Made by a program: the position numbers and the translations under genes. 64,000 nucleotides of DNA from positions 3,472,001-3,536,000 of the forward strand of contig NZ_BAABIS010000001.1 of assembly GCF_039542905.1 (NCBI RefSeq), written 5' to 3'. The notes below the pieces were generated by a model. That model worked only from the letters and a program-made list of their open reading frames with translations, did no database searches and was not told where the DNA came from. The DNA is from Kitasatospora terrestris. GTDB lineage: Bacteria > Actinomycetota > Actinomycetes > Streptomycetales > Streptomycetaceae. Shown one piece after another: positions 16,826 through 24,982 of the stretch (the first letter of the stretch is position 1; each line of letters opens with the position of its first letter).

Positions 16826-19492
16826 CTACAGCTTCTCCACCGGCGCGTAGCGCAGCAGGAGCTGCTTGCGCCCGGCGGAGCCGAAATCGACGGTGGCCTG
16901 GGCCTTGTCGCCGACGCCCTGGGTGGCGACGACCGTACCGAGGCCGAAGGTGTCGTGGGTGACCCGGTCGCCGACGGCGAGCGCGACGACGTCCCGGTCG
17001 GCGACGGTGCGCGCGGACTTGCCCCAGCCGGCCTTCGGCGCGGCGTGCGCGCCGCCGCCCGACATCCGCCCGCCGCCCCGCGAACCGCCCGAACCGCCCG
17101 AGCCGGAACCGCCCGAGGAGCCGCCGTACGAGCCGTACGACCCGCCGGTGAGCCGGGAGGGCGGCGCCGAGGCGGCGCCGGTGCGCTTCCACTGCACGAG
17201 CGAGTCCGGGATCTCCTCCAGGAAGCGCGAGGCGGGGTTGTACGAGGGCTGCCCCCAGGCGCTGCGCAGCACCGAGCGGGTCAGGTAGAGCCGCTGCCGG
17301 GCGCGGGTGAGGCCGACGTAGGCGAGCCGGCGCTCCTCCTCCAGCTCCTTGACCTGGTTGAGGGCGCGCATGTGCGGGAAGATCCCGTCCTCCATGCCGG
17401 TCAGGAAGACCACCGGGAACTCCAGGCCCTTGGCGGTGTGCAGGGTCATCATGGTGATGACGCCGCCGCCGTCCTCGTCGTCCTCGGGGATCTGGTCGGA
17501 GTCGGCGACCAGGGCGACCCGCTCCAGGAAGTCGGCGAGCGAGCCGACCGGCGGGCCGTCGTCGCCGTCGCTCTCGGGGCGCTCGCCGGGGTCCTTCTCG
17601 TACTCGAGGGCGACCGAGGCGAGCTCCTGGAGGTTCTCCACCCGGGTCTCGTCCTGCGGGTCGGTGGAGGCCTGGAGCTCGGCCAGGTATCCGGTCTCCT
17701 CCAGGACGGCCTCCAGCACGGCCGCCGGCCCGGCGCCGGACTCGACGACCTGCCGGAGCCCGGCCAGCAGGTCGTTGAACTTCTTGACGGCGTTGGCGGA
17801 GCGCGCGGCCATCCCGTACGCCTCGTCGACCCGGACCAGCGCCTGGGCGAAGCTGATCCGCTCGCGCGCCGCCAGGGCGTCGATCATCGCCTCGGCGCGC
17901 TCGCCGATGCCGCGCTTGGGCACGTTGAGGATGCGGCGCAGCGGCACGGTGTCCTCGGGGTTGGACAGCACCCGCAGGTAGGCGAGGACGTCCTTGACCT
18001 CCTTGCGCTCGTAGAAGCGCACACCGCCGACCACCTTGTACGGCAGGCCGACCCGGATGAACACCTCTTCGAAGACGCGGGACTGCGCGTTGGTCCGGTA
18101 GAAGATCGCCACATCGCCGGGGCGGGCGTCCTTGGCGTCGGTCAGCCGGTCGATCTCGTCGGCGATGAACTGCGCCTCGCCGTGCTCGTCGTCGGCGACG
18201 TACCCGACCACCTGCTCGCCCTGGTCGCCCGCCGTCCAGAGGTTCTTCTTGCGCCGGTTGGTGTTGCGCTCGATGACGGCGTTGGCGGCGCTCAGGATGG
18301 TCTGGGTGGAGCGGTAGTTCTGCTCCAGCAGGATCGTGGTCGCGTTCGGGTAGTCCTCCTCGAACTGGAGGATGTTGCGGATGGTCGCCCCGCGGAAGGC
18401 GTAGATCGACTGGTCGGCGTCGCCGACCACGCAGAGCTCGGCGGGGGCGATCTGGGCGAGCCGGGCGTCGGCCGGGTTCACGAAGTCGCCGTCGGCGGTG
18501 AGCTTCGGCGCGTGCGCGGCGGCGCCGCCGCTGAGCTCGCGGACCAGCGTGTACTGGGCGTGGTTGGTGTCCTGGTACTCGTCGACCAGGATGTGCCGGA
18601 AGCGGCGCCGGTAGTGCTCGGCGACGTCCGGGAACGCCTGCAGCAGGTTCACCGTGGTCATGATGATGTCGTCGAAGTCGAGGGCGTTGGCCTCGCGCAG
18701 CCGCCGCTGGTAGAGGAAGTACGCCTCGGCGAGCTTCTTCTCCATCGGGTTGGCGGCCTGGTCGGCGTACGTCTCCTCGTCGATCAGCTCGTTCTTCAGG
18801 TTGCTGATCTTCGCGGTGAAGGACTTCGGCGGGAACTGCTTGGGGTCGAGGTCGAGGTCGCGGCAGACCAGCGCCATCAGCCGCTGCGAGTCGGCCGCGT
18901 CGTAGATCGAGAAGCTGGACGTGAAGCCGAGCAGCTTGGACTCGCGGCGCAGGATCCGCACGCACGCGCTGTGGAAGGTGGACACCCACATCGCCCGGGC
19001 CCGCGGCCCGACCAGGGCCTCCACCCGCTCGCGCATCTCACCGGCGGCCTTGTTGGTGAAGGTGATCGCCAGGATCTCGCCGGGCTGCACGCCGCGCGCG
19101 GCCAGCAGGTGGGCGATCCGGTGGGTCAGCACCCGGGTCTTGCCCGAGCCGGCGCCGGCCACGATGAGCACCGGCGAGCCGTGGTGCAGCACCGCCTCGC
19201 GCTGCGGGTCGTTCATGCCCTCCAGCAGCTGCGCCGGGTCGATCACCGGCCGGGCGGCGCCGTTGCGGTAGAAGGCGTCGCGCTCGTCCTGCGCCGCGAA
19301 GTCGGTCTGGAACAGATCCCCCGGGATCTCCTCCTCGAACGGCACGGCGTCGTAGGGCACGGCGTCGTAGGGCGGAGCCTCCTCGTACGGGGGCTCCTCG
19401 TCGTAGGGCACGGGCTCGGCGGCGGGACGGCTCGACCCGACGGCGGGGTCCTCGAAACCGGGGAGCGGGAGGTCGTCAAAGAGGCTACTCAT
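16826..19492 (-). CDS. pcrA: ATP-dependent DNA helicase PcrA (UvrD/Rep superfamily 1)
   Basis: 888 residues. An acidic Pro/Tyr-rich N-terminal extension of about 80 residues precedes NDPQREAVLHHGSP. Walker A is VAGAGSGKTR (111-120). Helicase motifs AITFTNKAAGEM, DEYQDTN, GDADQSIYAFRGA, QNYRST and MTLHTAKGLEFPVVFL are all present. The C-terminal 50 residues (VGDRVTHDTFGLGTVVATQG) form the Tudor-like domain by which PcrA/UvrD contacts RNA polymerase. It is a 3'-5' helicase for repair and for clearing replication-transcription conflicts. Overlapping hexa- and pentapeptide repeats (PYDAV) occur in the N-terminal tail. Confidence 0.96.
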   Translation of the reverse strand: MSSLFDDLPLPGFEDPAVGSSRPAAEPVPYDEEPPYEEAPPYDAVPYDAVPFEEEIPGDLFQTDFAAQDERDAFYRNGAARPVIDPAQLLEGMNDPQREAVLHHGSPVLIVAGAGSGKTRVLTHRIAHLLAARGVQPGEILAITFTNKAAGEMRERVEALVGPRARAMWVSTFHSACVRILRRESKLLGFTSSFSIYDAADSQRLMALVCRDLDLDPKQFPPKSFTAKISNLKNELIDEETYADQAANPMEKKLAEAYFLYQRRLREANALDFDDIIMTTVNLLQAFPDVAEHYRRRFRHILVDEYQDTNHAQYTLVRELSGGAAAHAPKLTADGDFVNPADARLAQIAPAELCVVGDADQSIYAFRGATIRNILQFEEDYPNATTILLEQNYRSTQTILSAANAVIERNTNRRKKNLWTAGDQGEQVVGYVADDEHGEAQFIADEIDRLTDAKDARPGDVAIFYRTNAQSRVFEEVFIRVGLPYKVVGGVRFYERKEVKDVLAYLRVLSNPEDTVPLRRILNVPKRGIGERAEAMIDALAARERISFAQALVRVDEAYGMAARSANAVKKFNDLLAGLRQVVESGAGPAAVLEAVLEETGYLAELQASTDPQDETRVENLQELASVALEYEKDPGERPESDGDDGPPVGSLADFLERVALVADSDQIPEDDEDGGGVITMMTLHTAKGLEFPVVFLTGMEDGIFPHMRALNQVKELEEERRLAYVGLTRARQRLYLTRSVLRSAWGQPSYNPASRFLEEIPDSLVQWKRTGAASAPPSRLTGGSYGSYGGSSGGSGSGGSGGSRGGGRMSGGGAHAAPKAGWGKSARTVADRDVVALAVGDRVTHDTFGLGTVVATQGVGDKAQATVDFGSAGRKQLLLRYAPVEKL

Positions 19493-19748
19493 GGCACTCC
19501 GAGTCTATGGCCCGCCGCCGACAGTCCGGAGGCCCTTCATCTCCGGTCGCCCCGGCCACCCGAAGCGGTCACCGTCCGCACCATCACCGCCACCGAGGCG
19601 GACAGGAACGGACAGTTCCGCAGGATTGCGCTCACGCCCGTGACGCACGGCCTGTCGCGCGCCGCGGCCCGCTAGCGTCGCCCTCCCATCGCCGGACCGC
19701 CCACCCCGGAACCACCCGCGCGGGCCGGCTCGAAAGGAGAGCGCCGCC

Positions 19749-20837
19749 ATGGCGTCGCACAAAAAACCGGTCGGCAACCGCCACCGCAAGCCCGCCCCGG
19801 TCCGCCGCACCCACGCCCTCGCACTCACCACCGCCGCCGGGGCCGCCGCGGTCACCGGCACGCTGGCGCCGGCCGCCCACGCCGAGCCGCTCGCGGGTCC
19901 GGACCTGATCGCCGCCCGGATCGACGAGGCGTACCAGCAGGCCGAGCAGGCCACCCAGCAGTACGACGGCACCAAGGACGAGATCGACACCCTGCAGCGG
20001 CAGGTCACCCAGCTCCAGGACGAGCTGGCCCGGCGCACCTCCGAGGCGGAGGAGGCCAGGACGCGGCTCGGCGCCGTCGCCGCCGAGCAGTACCGCAGCG
20101 GCGGCTTCTCCGCCGCGATGCAGCTGGCACTCTCCGACGACCCGCAGGAGTTCCTGGAGCGCTCCGCCCGGCTCGGGCAGGCCGGCCAGGCCGAGCAGGA
20201 GGCGCTGCGGCAGTTCGGCCGCCAGCAGGCCGCCGCCCGCGACCGGGCCGCCGAGGCCCGGGCCAGGCTGGCCGACCTCGCCGAGCGGCAGCAGCGCCTG
20301 GCCGGCCAGAAGGCCGAGGTGCAGCGGCGGCTCGCCGAGACCCAGACCCTGCTCGCCGGCCTCGACCCGGTCCAGCGCGCTGCCGTCGCCCGGGCCTCCC
20401 GCAGCGGCGCCCGCGCCCTGCTCGACACCGGCACCGGCCTCGACGCGCTGACCGCCACCGCCCTCGACGCCCTGGTCCCGGTCACCGACGCGCGGGCCGC
20501 CCAGGCCATCGCCTTCGCCCGCGCCCAGCTCGGCAAGCCCTACGTGTGGGGCGCCACCGGCCCGGACTCGTACGACTGCTCCGGCCTGGTCCAGGCGGCC
20601 TGGCGGAGCGCCGGCGTCTCGCTCCCCCGCACCACCTGGTCCCAGATCGCGGCCGCGCCCCGGGTCACCCGCGACCAGCTGCTCCCGGGCGACCTGGTGT
20701 TCTTCTTCTCCGGCATCAGCCACGTCGGCCTCTACACCGGCAACGGCCGGATGATCCACGCCCCGCACCCGGGCGCCCCGGTCCGCTACGAGTCCATCGA
20801 CGCGATGCCCTTCGCCGGGGCGGTGCGCCCCGCCTGA
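19749..20837 (+). CDS. Secreted NlpC/P60 endopeptidase with coiled coil (RipA-like)
   Basis: 362 residues. A long basic N-region and hydrophobic core end in APAAHAEP (cleavage near residue 46). A coiled coil spans about 60-225. The C-terminal NlpC/P60 domain has Cys277 in YDCSGLV, His325 in SHVGLY, and a third polar residue in the following strand. It hydrolyses D-Glu-to-diaminopimelate bonds in peptidoglycan stem peptides during growth or division. The start has AAAGGAG 8 nt upstream. No c-di-AMP (ydaO-type) riboswitch is visible in the short leader. Confidence 0.94.
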   Translation: MASHKKPVGNRHRKPAPVRRTHALALTTAAGAAAVTGTLAPAAHAEPLAGPDLIAARIDEAYQQAEQATQQYDGTKDEIDTLQRQVTQLQDELARRTSEAEEARTRLGAVAAEQYRSGGFSAAMQLALSDDPQEFLERSARLGQAGQAEQEALRQFGRQQAAARDRAAEARARLADLAERQQRLAGQKAEVQRRLAETQTLLAGLDPVQRAAVARASRSGARALLDTGTGLDALTATALDALVPVTDARAAQAIAFARAQLGKPYVWGATGPDSYDCSGLVQAAWRSAGVSLPRTTWSQIAAAPRVTRDQLLPGDLVFFFSGISHVGLYTGNGRMIHAPHPGAPVRYESIDAMPFAGAVRPA

Positions 20838-20908
20838 CGGCCCGTCCGCCGCACCGACCCGGTCACCCCCGGACCGAGCCCCCGGCCGAACCTCCCGCCG
20901 GGCCCCGG

Positions 20909-21604
20909 TCAGACCAGGCGGCGCGCGGCCGCCCAGCGGGTGAGTTCGTGACGGTTGCTCAGCTGGAGCTTGCGCAGCACGGCGGATACGTGGCTCTCGA
21001 CGGTCTTCACCGAGATGAAGAGCTGCTTGGCGATCTCCTTGTACGCGTAGCCGCGGGCGATCAGGCGCAGCACCTCGCGCTCGCGCTGGGTGAGGCGGTC
21101 GAGGTCCTCGTCGACGGGCGGGGTGTCGGTGGCGGCGAAGGCGTCGAGGACGAAGCCGGCCAGCCGCGGGGAGAAGACGGCGTCGCCGTCGGCGATCCGG
21201 AAGATGGCGTTGACCAGGTCGGTGCCGGTGATGGTCTTGGTGACGTAGCCGCGGGCGCCGCCGCGGATGACGCCGATGACGTCCTCGGCGGCGTCGGAGA
21301 CGGAGAGCGCGAGGAAGCGGACGCCGCCGGACTCGCCCATCAGCGGGGCGGAGCGGCGCAGCACCTCGACGCCGCCGCCGCCGGGCAGGTGGACGTCGAG
21401 CAGGACCACGTCGGGCCGGGTCTCGGCGACCACCTGGACGGCGGACTCGACGTCGTCGGCCTCGCCGACCACGTCGATGCCGGTGGTCTCGGTGCGGCCG
21501 ATCTCGGCGCGCACGCCGGTCCGGAACATCCGGTGGTCGTCGACCAGGACCACGCGTGCGGTGCGTCCCGGTTCCGCGGCGGTCTCAACGCCGGACTCAG
21601 TCAT
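20909..21604 (-). CDS. NarL/LuxR-family response regulator of the PspC kinase system
   Basis: 231 residues. The receiver domain has DDH near residue 22, the phosphoacceptor Asp in DVVLLDVHLPG, a Ser switch in LALSVSD and the Lys in GYVTKTI. The C-terminal HTH is LTQREREVLRLIARGYAYKEIAKQ. The start overlaps the upstream kinase stop by 8 bp, so the two are a coupled pair. It resembles the output half of envelope-stress systems such as EsrSR of corynebacteria and LiaRS. Its likely target is the TCAGGG-rich region at 23097-23145. Confidence 0.92.
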   Translation of the reverse strand: MTESGVETAAEPGRTARVVLVDDHRMFRTGVRAEIGRTETTGIDVVGEADDVESAVQVVAETRPDVVLLDVHLPGGGGVEVLRRSAPLMGESGGVRFLALSVSDAAEDVIGVIRGGARGYVTKTITGTDLVNAIFRIADGDAVFSPRLAGFVLDAFAATDTPPVDEDLDRLTQREREVLRLIARGYAYKEIAKQLFISVKTVESHVSAVLRKLQLSNRHELTRWAAARRLV

Positions 21605-23060
21605 CTGCCCTCTCCATCTCCAGCTCGACCTCGGTGCCGCCGTCCGGCGCGGGGCGCACCTTGGCGGTGCCCCCGTTGCGCCTCATCCGGCCGATGATCG
21701 ACTCGCGTACGCCCATCCGGTCCTCGGGGAGGTCGTCGGGGTCGAAGCCGGGGCCGTGGTCGCGGACGAACACCGACACCGTCCTCCCCTCGACCTCCGC
21801 GTAGACCTGGACCGGTCCCCCGCCACCGTACTTGGCCGCGTTGACCATCGCCTCCCTCGCGGCCTGCATCTGCGCGGAGATCTTCTCGTCCATCGGGCAG
21901 TCGCCGACGCAGACGAGTTCGACGGGGACGCCGTGCCGGTCCTCGACCTCGGCGACCACGGAGCGGATCCGCTCGGCGAGCGTGTCGGGTGCGGCCTCGG
22001 CGACCGCCTCGGGGCGGTAGAGCCACAGCCGCAGTTCGCGTTCCTGGGCGCGGGCGAGGCGCAGGACCTCCTTGGGGTCCTCGGCGCGGCGCTGGATCAG
22101 GGTGAGGGTGTGCAGGACGGAGTCGTGGACGTGCGCGGCGATCTCGGCGCGCTCCTGGGCGCGGATGCGGGCGGTGCGCTCGTCGCCGAGGTCCTGCCAC
22201 AGGCGCAGCGCGTACGGGCCGACCAGGACGAGGCAGCCGGCCAGGACGGCGACGATCGACTCGATGACCAGGGCGAGCGGGGAGGCGTGGCCCTGGAGGA
22301 TGAAGAAGACCACGATGCCGACCAGGACCAGCAGGACGCCGGCGCCGATCCGCAGGTAGGCGCGGCTCTTGCGGCTGCCGTCCTCCAGGCCGAACCAGCG
22401 CTGCCAGCGCGAGTCGTCGGCCTGCCGCCAGACCAGGGCGACGCCGACGCCGACGGCGAGCAGCGGCCAGACGTACGGCTTGGCGGTCTGGATGCCGAGG
22501 GCGCTGAGCAGGGCCATCAGACCGATCACCAGGGCGAGCAGGGCGAAGAGTTGGCCGAGCCCGCCGCCGCGCTTGGTGTCGCCGGCCCCTGCCGCGGAGG
22601 CCCCGGAAGCGCCGACGGCGCCGGGTTCTGCGGCCGGGTCGCGGTCGGTCTCGCCGTGGAAGGAGCGCTGGACCAGTTCGCGCAGCCGGCCGGCGCGGCC
22701 GGAGGCGCCCTTGCTGATCTCGCCGCCGCCGTCGCCGGCGCCGGCCCGGACGAAGCCGCCGCGGGTGTAGACCCAGCGGTCGGCGCTGCCGGGGGCGGGC
22801 TCGCCGATGCCGAGCGGCACCACGACCCAGAACGCGGCGTACAGCAGCGCGCCGATGCCTTCGGTGAAGAAGAGCAGGATGAAGGCGATCCGCACCCAGG
22901 CGACCGGCAGGCCGAGGTGGACCGCGAGCCCGTGGGCGACGCCGCCCAGGATCCGGCCGCGCGGGCTGCGGTAGAGCCGGCGGTACGGGAGGGGTTCGGC
23001 GGTCGCGGGGTCGCCCGCCGCGGTCTCGGGGGCGCTCGGCCTGGTGTCGGGTGCTGCCAC
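21597..23060 (-). CDS. PspC-domain sensor histidine kinase
   Basis: 487 residues. An N-terminal PspC domain (about 25-95: LYRSPRGRILGGVAHGLAVHLGL) is followed by transmembrane segments near 165-205 and 235-285. The NarL-type dimerisation domain has the phospho-His in AAHVHDSVLHTLTLIQ, and the ATPase domain has REAMVNAAKYGG and VRDHGPGFDPDDL. The start is GTG 23060. It is divergent from a second PspC-domain protein and coupled to its response regulator. This arrangement matches actinobacterial cell-envelope-stress systems (EsrISR type); the stimulus is inferred. Confidence 0.92.
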   Translation of the reverse strand: MAAPDTRPSAPETAAGDPATAEPLPYRRLYRSPRGRILGGVAHGLAVHLGLPVAWVRIAFILLFFTEGIGALLYAAFWVVVPLGIGEPAPGSADRWVYTRGGFVRAGAGDGGGEISKGASGRAGRLRELVQRSFHGETDRDPAAEPGAVGASGASAAGAGDTKRGGGLGQLFALLALVIGLMALLSALGIQTAKPYVWPLLAVGVGVALVWRQADDSRWQRWFGLEDGSRKSRAYLRIGAGVLLVLVGIVVFFILQGHASPLALVIESIVAVLAGCLVLVGPYALRLWQDLGDERTARIRAQERAEIAAHVHDSVLHTLTLIQRRAEDPKEVLRLARAQERELRLWLYRPEAVAEAAPDTLAERIRSVVAEVEDRHGVPVELVCVGDCPMDEKISAQMQAAREAMVNAAKYGGGGPVQVYAEVEGRTVSVFVRDHGPGFDPDDLPEDRMGVRESIIGRMRRNGGTAKVRPAPDGGTEVELEMERADD

Positions 23061-23096
23061 GGGTCCGATGGTCGCAGGTGCGCGGGTGCGGGCGCA

Positions 23097-23145
23097 TCAG
23101 GGTCCGGCCCTGAGACGGGTATCAGGGAGAGTTCAGGGTCCGGCC
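23097..23145. promoter_or_regulatory. Candidate response-regulator operator: TCAGGG repeats and palindrome
   Basis: A palindrome TCAGGG-N5-CCCTGA spans 23097-23113. Further TCAGGG copies lie at 23122-23127 and 23133-23138. The 13-mer TCAGGGTCCGGCC occurs twice (23097-23109, 23133-23145). The site lies in the divergent region between the kinase and the PspC/LiaF-like gene. The nearest TTAAAG-type -10 for the latter is near 23160, so binding here would be placed for activation. Confidence 0.55.
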
Positions 23146-23186
23146 GGGGCGTCCGGCGGTTAAAGAAGGCGACCGGAGCGGCCAGG

Positions 23187-24701
23187 ATGGTGGGTATGAC
23201 GGACGCCCCTGACAACGAGCGCGAACAGACCCCGGCTCGACCGCCGTTGACCCGTTCCTCCCGGCACCGGGTGGTGGCGGGTGTCTGCGGCGGCCTCGGC
23301 CGCTACCTGGACATCGACCCGGTGGTCTTCCGGGTGGTCGTCGCGGTGCTCGGGCTGACCGGCGGCCTCGGCCTCTTCCTGTACGGCCTGGCCTGGCTGG
23401 TGGTTCCGCGCGAGGCGGTGGCCGGCGACGGGGACGGCGGCCGCAGCGAGGTGCAGCGGGTGCTGACCGGGCGGGTGGACGGGCAGTCGATCGGCGCGGT
23501 GCTGCTGACCGTGATCGGCACGGGGGTGTTCTTCTCCTCGATGGGCGACGGCGATCAGCTGTTCCCGCTGCTGCTGCTCGGCGGCCTGGTGTTCCTGGCG
23601 GTCCGGTACGACCCGGAGCGCCGTCGCCGGGCGCACGGCGAGCACGGCCATGGCCATGGGCATGGGCACGGGCACGGGCACGGGCACGGCCACGGCAGTC
23701 CCGGCGCGGACGCGAAGGCCCCGCGGGACCGGCTGGCGGACTCCGGCGAGCCGGTGGACTGGGCGACCTGGGGCCGGCGGCTCTCGGCGGACCTGCGCAG
23801 CGAGTGGGAGGCGCGGGCGGCGGAGGTGCACGAGCGGATGACGGCGGCGCACCGGGCGCACGCCGAGGCGCGGGAGAGCGGCAAGGTACCCGCCGACACC
23901 CCGCCGGCCGGCCCGAGCGGCTACCTGTGGGACCCGCGGCATCCGGAGCGCAATCCGTACCAGGGGGCGACGCCGCCGCCGGGGGCTGCGGCGCCGGCCT
24001 GGTGGCAGCGGACCGACCTGCCGGAGGGCGACCCGCTGCGCAAGCGGCCCCTGGACGCGGAGGGCGGGGCCGCGGCGCCGGTGAAGGTGGTGAAGCACCG
24101 CTCGTACCTGGGTCCGCTCGCGGTGCTGGCCTCGGCGGGGGCGGGGACGGCGGCGTTCCTGGTCGGCCGCGACCACCCGGGTCTGCCGCTCACCGCGGTG
24201 CTGGCGGCGGCGCTGCTGCCGCTCGGCCTGGCGATGCTGGTCGGCACCCGGTGGGGCCGGGTGCGGGGGCTGGCCGTGCCGGCGATGCTGCTGACGCTGG
24301 GACTGGCCGGGTCGGCGGGTTCGGCGGCGACGGTCGACTCGACCTTCGGCGACCGGAACTGGACGGTGACCTCGGCGGCCGATCTGAAGCCGCACTACAG
24401 CCTGGGCGCGGGCGACGTGAAGCTGGACCTGTCCGGGCTCGACCCGGCGGGCGCAACGCTGACCACCGAGGTCCGGCTCGGCGCGGGCGATCTGACGGTG
24501 ACCGTGCCGGACGACGTGGAGGTGCGGCTGACGGTCCGCAACGGCCTGGGCGAGGTGACGCTGCCGGGCGGGGAGAAGATCTCCGGCGGGGGCACCGACC
24601 GGGACGTGCAGCTCCATCCGACGGGCGGTCGGACCGCCAGGGGAACGCTCGACCTCACGGTGCTGGTCGGGCTCGGCGACGCTGAGGTGGTGCAGGGATG
24701 A
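23187..24701 (+). CDS. PspC-domain membrane protein with LiaF-like C-terminal domain
   Basis: About 504 residues. The PspC domain (SSRHRVVAGVCGGLGRYLDIDP) is near residues 25-80, followed by two membrane segments. A His-rich stretch contains ten His alternating with Gly (codons 23634-23696). After a charged cytoplasmic stretch and more membrane helices near 310-380 comes a beta-rich domain (YSLGAGDVKLDLSGL, LGAGDLTVTVPDDVEV) like LiaF/cell-wall-antibiotic-response proteins. ATG 23187 is used because GGAG lies 8 nt upstream; ATG 23196 gives the more conventional MTDAPD start. It is probably both sensor partner and target of the divergent two-component system. The His stretch may bind metal. 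Confidence 0.85.
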   Translation: MVGMTDAPDNEREQTPARPPLTRSSRHRVVAGVCGGLGRYLDIDPVVFRVVVAVLGLTGGLGLFLYGLAWLVVPREAVAGDGDGGRSEVQRVLTGRVDGQSIGAVLLTVIGTGVFFSSMGDGDQLFPLLLLGGLVFLAVRYDPERRRRAHGEHGHGHGHGHGHGHGHGHGSPGADAKAPRDRLADSGEPVDWATWGRRLSADLRSEWEARAAEVHERMTAAHRAHAEARESGKVPADTPPAGPSGYLWDPRHPERNPYQGATPPPGAAAPAWWQRTDLPEGDPLRKRPLDAEGGAAAPVKVVKHRSYLGPLAVLASAGAGTAAFLVGRDHPGLPLTAVLAAALLPLGLAMLVGTRWGRVRGLAVPAMLLTLGLAGSAGSAATVDSTFGDRNWTVTSAADLKPHYSLGAGDVKLDLSGLDPAGATLTTEVRLGAGDLTVTVPDDVEVRLTVRNGLGEVTLPGGEKISGGGTDRDVQLHPTGGRTARGTLDLTVLVGLGDAEVVQG

Positions 24702-24898
24702 GGAAGCACGGGTTCGACCTGTTCTCGCTGGTCGCGGGGGTGCTGTTCACCGGGATCGCGGTGCTGTACCTGGTGGCGGCGGCGACCGACCGCGAGGTGG
24801 CCGGGCACCTGGTGGTGCCGGTCGCGGTGGTGACGCTGGTGGCCGGCGGCCTCGGCGGGGCGGTGGTGGCGATGGCCCGCCGCGGCCGCGGCCGCTGA
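24698..24898 (+). CDS. Small membrane protein coupled to the PspC gene
   Basis: 66 residues, starting within ATGA that overlaps the previous stop. Two hydrophobic segments (about 8-28 and 38-58) end in a basic ARRGRGR tail, so it should span the membrane twice. It has no recognised domain. Its coupling to the PspC/LiaF-like gene suggests a partner in the same envelope-stress module. Confidence 0.8.
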   Translation: MRKHGFDLFSLVAGVLFTGIAVLYLVAAATDREVAGHLVVPVAVVTLVAGGLGGAVVAMARRGRGR

Positions 24899-24978
24899 CC
24901 CGGCGGGGCCGCTGACCCGGCGGGGCGGCTGACCCGGCGGGGCGGCTGACCTGCCGGGGCGGCTGACCTGCCGGGGGG
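24894..24978. repeat. Five 17-bp tandem repeats in the convergent intergenic region
   Basis: Units begin GCTGACCCGGCGGGG or GCTGACCTGCCGGGG and repeat five times. The first copy overlaps the stop codon of the small membrane protein; the last ends 5 bp before the DoxX-Rieske stop. GCTGACCC and the following GGGTCAG can pair, so the array may also give terminator hairpins. Confidence 0.85.
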
Positions 24979-24982
24979 CGGG

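Noticed and set aside
16955..19675. A 906-codon plus-strand frame opposite pcrA
   Set aside because: Pure antisense shadow of a helicase with all motifs intact; no start signal.
19679..19748. Possible c-di-AMP (ydaO-type) riboswitch upstream of the NlpC/P60 gene
   Set aside because: Such switches often precede streptomycete wall hydrolase genes, but this leader is too short and lacks the conserved core.
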